From: Treponema sp.
GTDB lineage: Bacteria; Spirochaetota; Spirochaetia; Treponematales; Treponemataceae
Length of the DNA: 8,343 nucleotides
Direction: 5' to 3'
Assembly: GCA_017963165.1 (NCBI GenBank)
Contig: JAGCTZ010000034.1
Span: 1-8,343, forward strand
The position numbers were made by a program, and so were the translations under genes. This document shows positions 6,688 to 8,343 of this stretch, in pieces; the stretch's first letter is position 1, and the number at the start of each line of letters is the position of its first letter. A model generated the notes under the pieces. That model had not been told where the DNA came from. It worked only from the letters and a program-made list of their open reading frames with translations, and did not search any database.

Positions 6688-8025
6688 ATGGCAGGTGCAA
6701 TTGTAAACATGTTTAAAGTAAAAGAACTTAGAGAACGCCTCTTCTTTACACTCATGATTGTTGCAGTGTACAGAATCGGTTGTGTTCTTACAGTTCCTGG
6801 AATCGATGCAAACGCAGTATTCCAGTACTTTCAAGAACAAATGAATGCTAGAAACAACTCTTTTGCAAGTTATATGGACTTCTTTGTAGGTGGAGCTTTC
6901 TCTCATTTTTCTATCTTTATGTTGGGTGTAATGCCTTACATCTCTATGCAGATTATCATGCAGCTTGCTGTGATCATCTTCCCTTCTCTTAAACGCATTT
7001 CCCAGGAAGACGGCGGACAGAGAAAGATTGCTTCTTATATTCGTATCGGAACAATCTTTGTTTGTATCGTTCAGGCCTTGGGAATGACAGTTTTTGCAGA
7101 TCAGATTCCAAATTGTCAGTTGATCAGTAACAGATATTTATTCAAGACTTTGTTCATTCTTACTGTAACAACTGGTTCTATGATTACAATCTGGTTTGGA
7201 GATCAGATTACAGCTCGTGGTATTGGAAATGGTATTTCAGTAATGATCTTTGCAGGTATCGTTGCCCGCTTCCCATCTGCACTTTCTGGACTCTATCAGA
7301 AGGTTTCAGCAGGAAACGGAGATCCTTCTTTGATTGCTGTAGTTATCGTATTCATTGCTCTTCTTGCTCTTATCGTTTTAGTTATTTTTGAAGAATCAGG
7401 ACAGAGAAAGATTCCTGTTCATTATGCTAAACGTGTTGTTGGAAGAAAAATGTACGGTGGTCAGTCTACTTACATTCCATTTAAAATCAACCCTTCAAGC
7501 GTAATACCTCTTATTTTTGCCGACGCTCTTTTAGGTTTGCCTTTAACACTTATTCAGACATTTGCAAAAGGTGCTGAAGCTAAACCATGGTTGGTAAAAC
7601 TTAGTAACATTTTGTTACCAGACGGTATTTGGTATACAGTTTTGAAGATTATTCTTATTATCTTCTTTGCTTACTTCTACACACAGGTAACCCTGAACCC
7701 TACAGAAATTGCAAAGAACATCCGTGAAAACGGCGGCTCCATTCCGGGTGTACGTACAGATAAGACAGAAGAATATCTTACAAAAATATTAAATAGACTT
7801 ATATTACCTGGTTCATTGTTCCTGGCTTTGATTGCTGTAGTTCCAACAATTCTTATCAGTTTTGCTGGATTCCCTTCAGAAATCGCAAGGCTTATGGGTG
7901 GAACTTCATTAATCATTTTGGTTGGTGTAGATCTTGATACAATGAGTCAAGTTGAAGCTCTCCTTAAAATGCATCATCATGAAGGACTTACAAAGAAGGG
8001 CAAAATCAGATCACGAAGTTTATAA
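6688..8025 (+). CDS. secY: Protein translocase channel subunit SecY
   Basis: SecY is the pore of the Sec translocon in the cytoplasmic membrane, working with SecE, SecG, SecA and translating ribosomes. The 445-residue product has the expected ten membrane segments, by eye at about 18-38, 72-98, 116-138, 151-171, 180-197, 213-235, 268-290, 315-335, 370-393 and 398-416. The plug and start of segment 2 read FFVGGAFSHFSIFMLGVMPY (65-84). The cytoplasmic loop SGQRKIPVHYAKRVVGRK (237-254) and the loop with IPGVRTDKTEEYL (352-364) are the ribosome and SecA docking loops; Arg356 matches the critical Arg357 of E. coli. The ribosome binding site (AGGGCGG, 6673-6679) is weak. The ATG at 6688 gives MAGAIVNMFKV; Met8 at 6709 is an alternative start. 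It uses three CAA glutamine codons, unlike its ribosomal neighbours. Confidence 0.98.
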   Translation: MAGAIVNMFKVKELRERLFFTLMIVAVYRIGCVLTVPGIDANAVFQYFQEQMNARNNSFASYMDFFVGGAFSHFSIFMLGVMPYISMQIIMQLAVIIFPSLKRISQEDGGQRKIASYIRIGTIFVCIVQALGMTVFADQIPNCQLISNRYLFKTLFILTVTTGSMITIWFGDQITARGIGNGISVMIFAGIVARFPSALSGLYQKVSAGNGDPSLIAVVIVFIALLALIVLVIFEESGQRKIPVHYAKRVVGRKMYGGQSTYIPFKINPSSVIPLIFADALLGLPLTLIQTFAKGAEAKPWLVKLSNILLPDGIWYTVLKIILIIFFAYFYTQVTLNPTEIAKNIRENGGSIPGVRTDKTEEYLTKILNRLILPGSLFLALIAVVPTILISFAGFPSEIARLMGGTSLIILVGVDLDTMSQVEALLKMHHHEGLTKKGKIRSRSL

Positions 8026-8043
8026 AATTTCGCGAATTAGTAG

Positions 8044-8073
8044 TAGAAAAGAAATGGGAATATGTGATATATT
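8044..8073 (+). promoter_or_regulatory. Candidate alpha-operon promoter with extended -10
   Basis: TGATATATT at 8065-8073 is a TGn extended -10 with TATATT (5 of 6 to TATAAT). TAGAAA at 8044-8049 matches the -35 consensus TTGACA at 4 of 6, with an 18-base spacer. A start about seven bases downstream, near 8080, would place the first transcribed base at the beginning of the inverted repeat. It lies in the only long gap of the window. This is read by eye and has not been tested statistically. Confidence 0.4.
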
Positions 8074-8079
8074 ATCTTC

Positions 8080-8120
8080 TACCGAATTGTCTCTCATTGC
8101 GAGGTGCTAAAAATTCGGTA
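8080..8120 (+). promoter_or_regulatory. Perfect 9-bp inverted repeat in the rpmJ leader (probable RNA hairpin)
   Basis: TACCGAATT (8080-8088) is followed after 23 bases by AATTCGGTA (8112-8120), an exact reverse complement. No run of T follows the second arm, so it does not look like an intrinsic terminator of secY; it is more likely a leader structure. The bases GTCTCT directly after the first arm can pair, with three G-U pairs, with GGGGGC at 8132-8137, which contains the rpmJ ribosome binding site. That would make an H-type pseudoknot. By analogy, S4 represses the E. coli alpha operon through a leader pseudoknot, but the function here is inferred. Confidence 0.45.
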
Positions 8121-8142
8121 AATATTCTCATGGGGGCTTTTT

Positions 8143-8256
8143 ATGAAAGTACGAACCAGTGTAAAACCTATCTGTGATAAATGTAAGGTTATAAAAAGAA
8201 ATGGTATTATCCGTATCATTTGTACAAACCCAAAACATAAGCAGAGACAGGGCTAA
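8143..8256 (+). CDS. rpmJ: 50S ribosomal protein L36, zinc-binding form
   Basis: L36 is the smallest bacterial ribosomal protein, bound to 23S rRNA at the base of the L7/L12 stalk region. The 37-residue product [14 protein letters not shown]... ends NPKHKQRQG and has the classic length. C11, C14, C27 and H32 make the C-C-C-H zinc site, so this is the zinc-containing (C+) type. GGGGG at 8132-8136 lies six bases before the ATG and is followed by CTTTTT. An ATG at 8130 is out of frame and overlaps this site. The 117-base gap upstream is the longest in the window and may hold its own promoter and leader control. Seventeen bases separate it from rpsM. Direct secY-rpmJ-rpsM order, without adk, map or infA, matches E. 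coli and some spirochaetes. Confidence 0.98.
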   Translation: MKVRTSVKPICDKCKVIKRNGIIRIICTNPKHKQRQG

Positions 8257-8273
8257 GGCTTAAGGAGAAACAG

Positions 8274-8343
8274 ATGGCTCGAATTGTGGGAGTTGATATC
8301 CCAAATAAACATGTTGATACCGCATTAACATATATTTATGGTA
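8274..8343 (+). CDS. rpsM: 30S ribosomal protein S13, N-terminal fragment (runs off the right edge)
   Basis: S13 sits in the 30S head, contacts S19 and P-site tRNA and forms a bridge to L5. Only 23 full codons are present. They read MARIVGVDIPNKHVDTALTYIYG, an unmistakable S13 N-terminus (E. coli and B. subtilis share the ARI.GVDIP core and the LTYIYGIG segment). The ATG follows AAGGAG (8262-8267) at six bases. Gene position directly after rpmJ is that of the alpha operon, so rpsK, rpsD, rpoA and rplQ would be expected beyond the edge, which cannot be checked here. I saw no pseudoknot-like structure in the 17-base gap in front of it. Confidence 0.97.
   Translation, partial: MARIVGVDIPNKHVDTALTYIYG

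Noticed and set aside
6396..6906. Two overlapping - strand open frames across the rplO-secY junction
   Set aside because: Both are antisense shadows of rplO and the start of secY. The predicted products are Phe/Cys/Ser-rich, as expected from reverse reading of lysine-rich genes.
8080..8142. Inverted repeat plus later CTTTTT as a rho-independent terminator of secY
   Set aside because: The T run is 17 bases away from the second arm and is interrupted by the rpmJ ribosome binding site; the stem itself is AT-containing and has a 23-base loop. A terminator is possible only through the wobble-rich alternative pairing 8089-8094 with 8132-8137.
1..8343. Mobile element, defence system, CRISPR or other novel gene cluster
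   Set aside because: Every gene longer than 30 codons is a known core ribosomal protein or SecY, in conserved order. No direct-repeat array, transposase or integrase was seen.

Overview
The window is a densely packed run of ribosomal protein genes, all on the + strand. It corresponds to the S10, spc and start of the alpha ribosomal protein operons of bacteria. In order it holds rplB (3' end only), rpsS, rplV, rpsC, rplP, rpmC, rpsQ, rplN, rplX, rplE, rpsN, rpsH, rplF, rplR, rpsE, rpmD, rplO, secY, rpmJ and rpsM (first 23 codons only). I see no mobile element, CRISPR array, tRNA, rRNA or foreign-looking gene. No gene is broken.

Layout. Positions 1-2677 are the distal S10 operon (L2, S19, L22, S3, L16, L29, S17). 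Positions 2699-8025 are the spc operon (L14, L24, L5, S14, S8, L6, L18, S5, L30, L15, SecY). Only 21 bases separate rpsQ from rplN, so the S10 and spc blocks are probably one transcript here. Every gap up to secY is 21 bases or less, and most are 1-15. The one exception is the 117-base gap between secY and rpmJ (8026-8142). It contains an extended -10 promoter candidate, a 9-bp perfect inverted repeat and a possible pseudoknot with the rpmJ ribosome binding site. The alpha operon (rpmJ, rpsM and onward) begins there. adk, map and infA, which many bacteria carry between secY and rpmJ, are absent.

Organism. The DNA is moderately AT-rich. S14 is the short four-cysteine form and L36 is the zinc-binding form. 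Gene order is secY-rpmJ-rpsM with nothing between. Glutamine is almost always CAG despite the AT-rich background, and no stop codon is TGA. Together with the general look of SecY and the ribosomal proteins, this suggests a spirochaete, most likely a host- or gut-associated Treponema. That is inference from memory of family sequences, not a database match.

How the genes work together. All products except SecY are ribosome components made in near-equal amounts. SecY is the membrane channel through which ribosomes and SecA export proteins. In many junctions the stop codon of one gene forms the first bases of the next gene's Shine-Dalgarno sequence, which fits translational coupling along the message. 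I did not find an undescribed system. The most interesting non-coding stretch is the secY-rpmJ leader.
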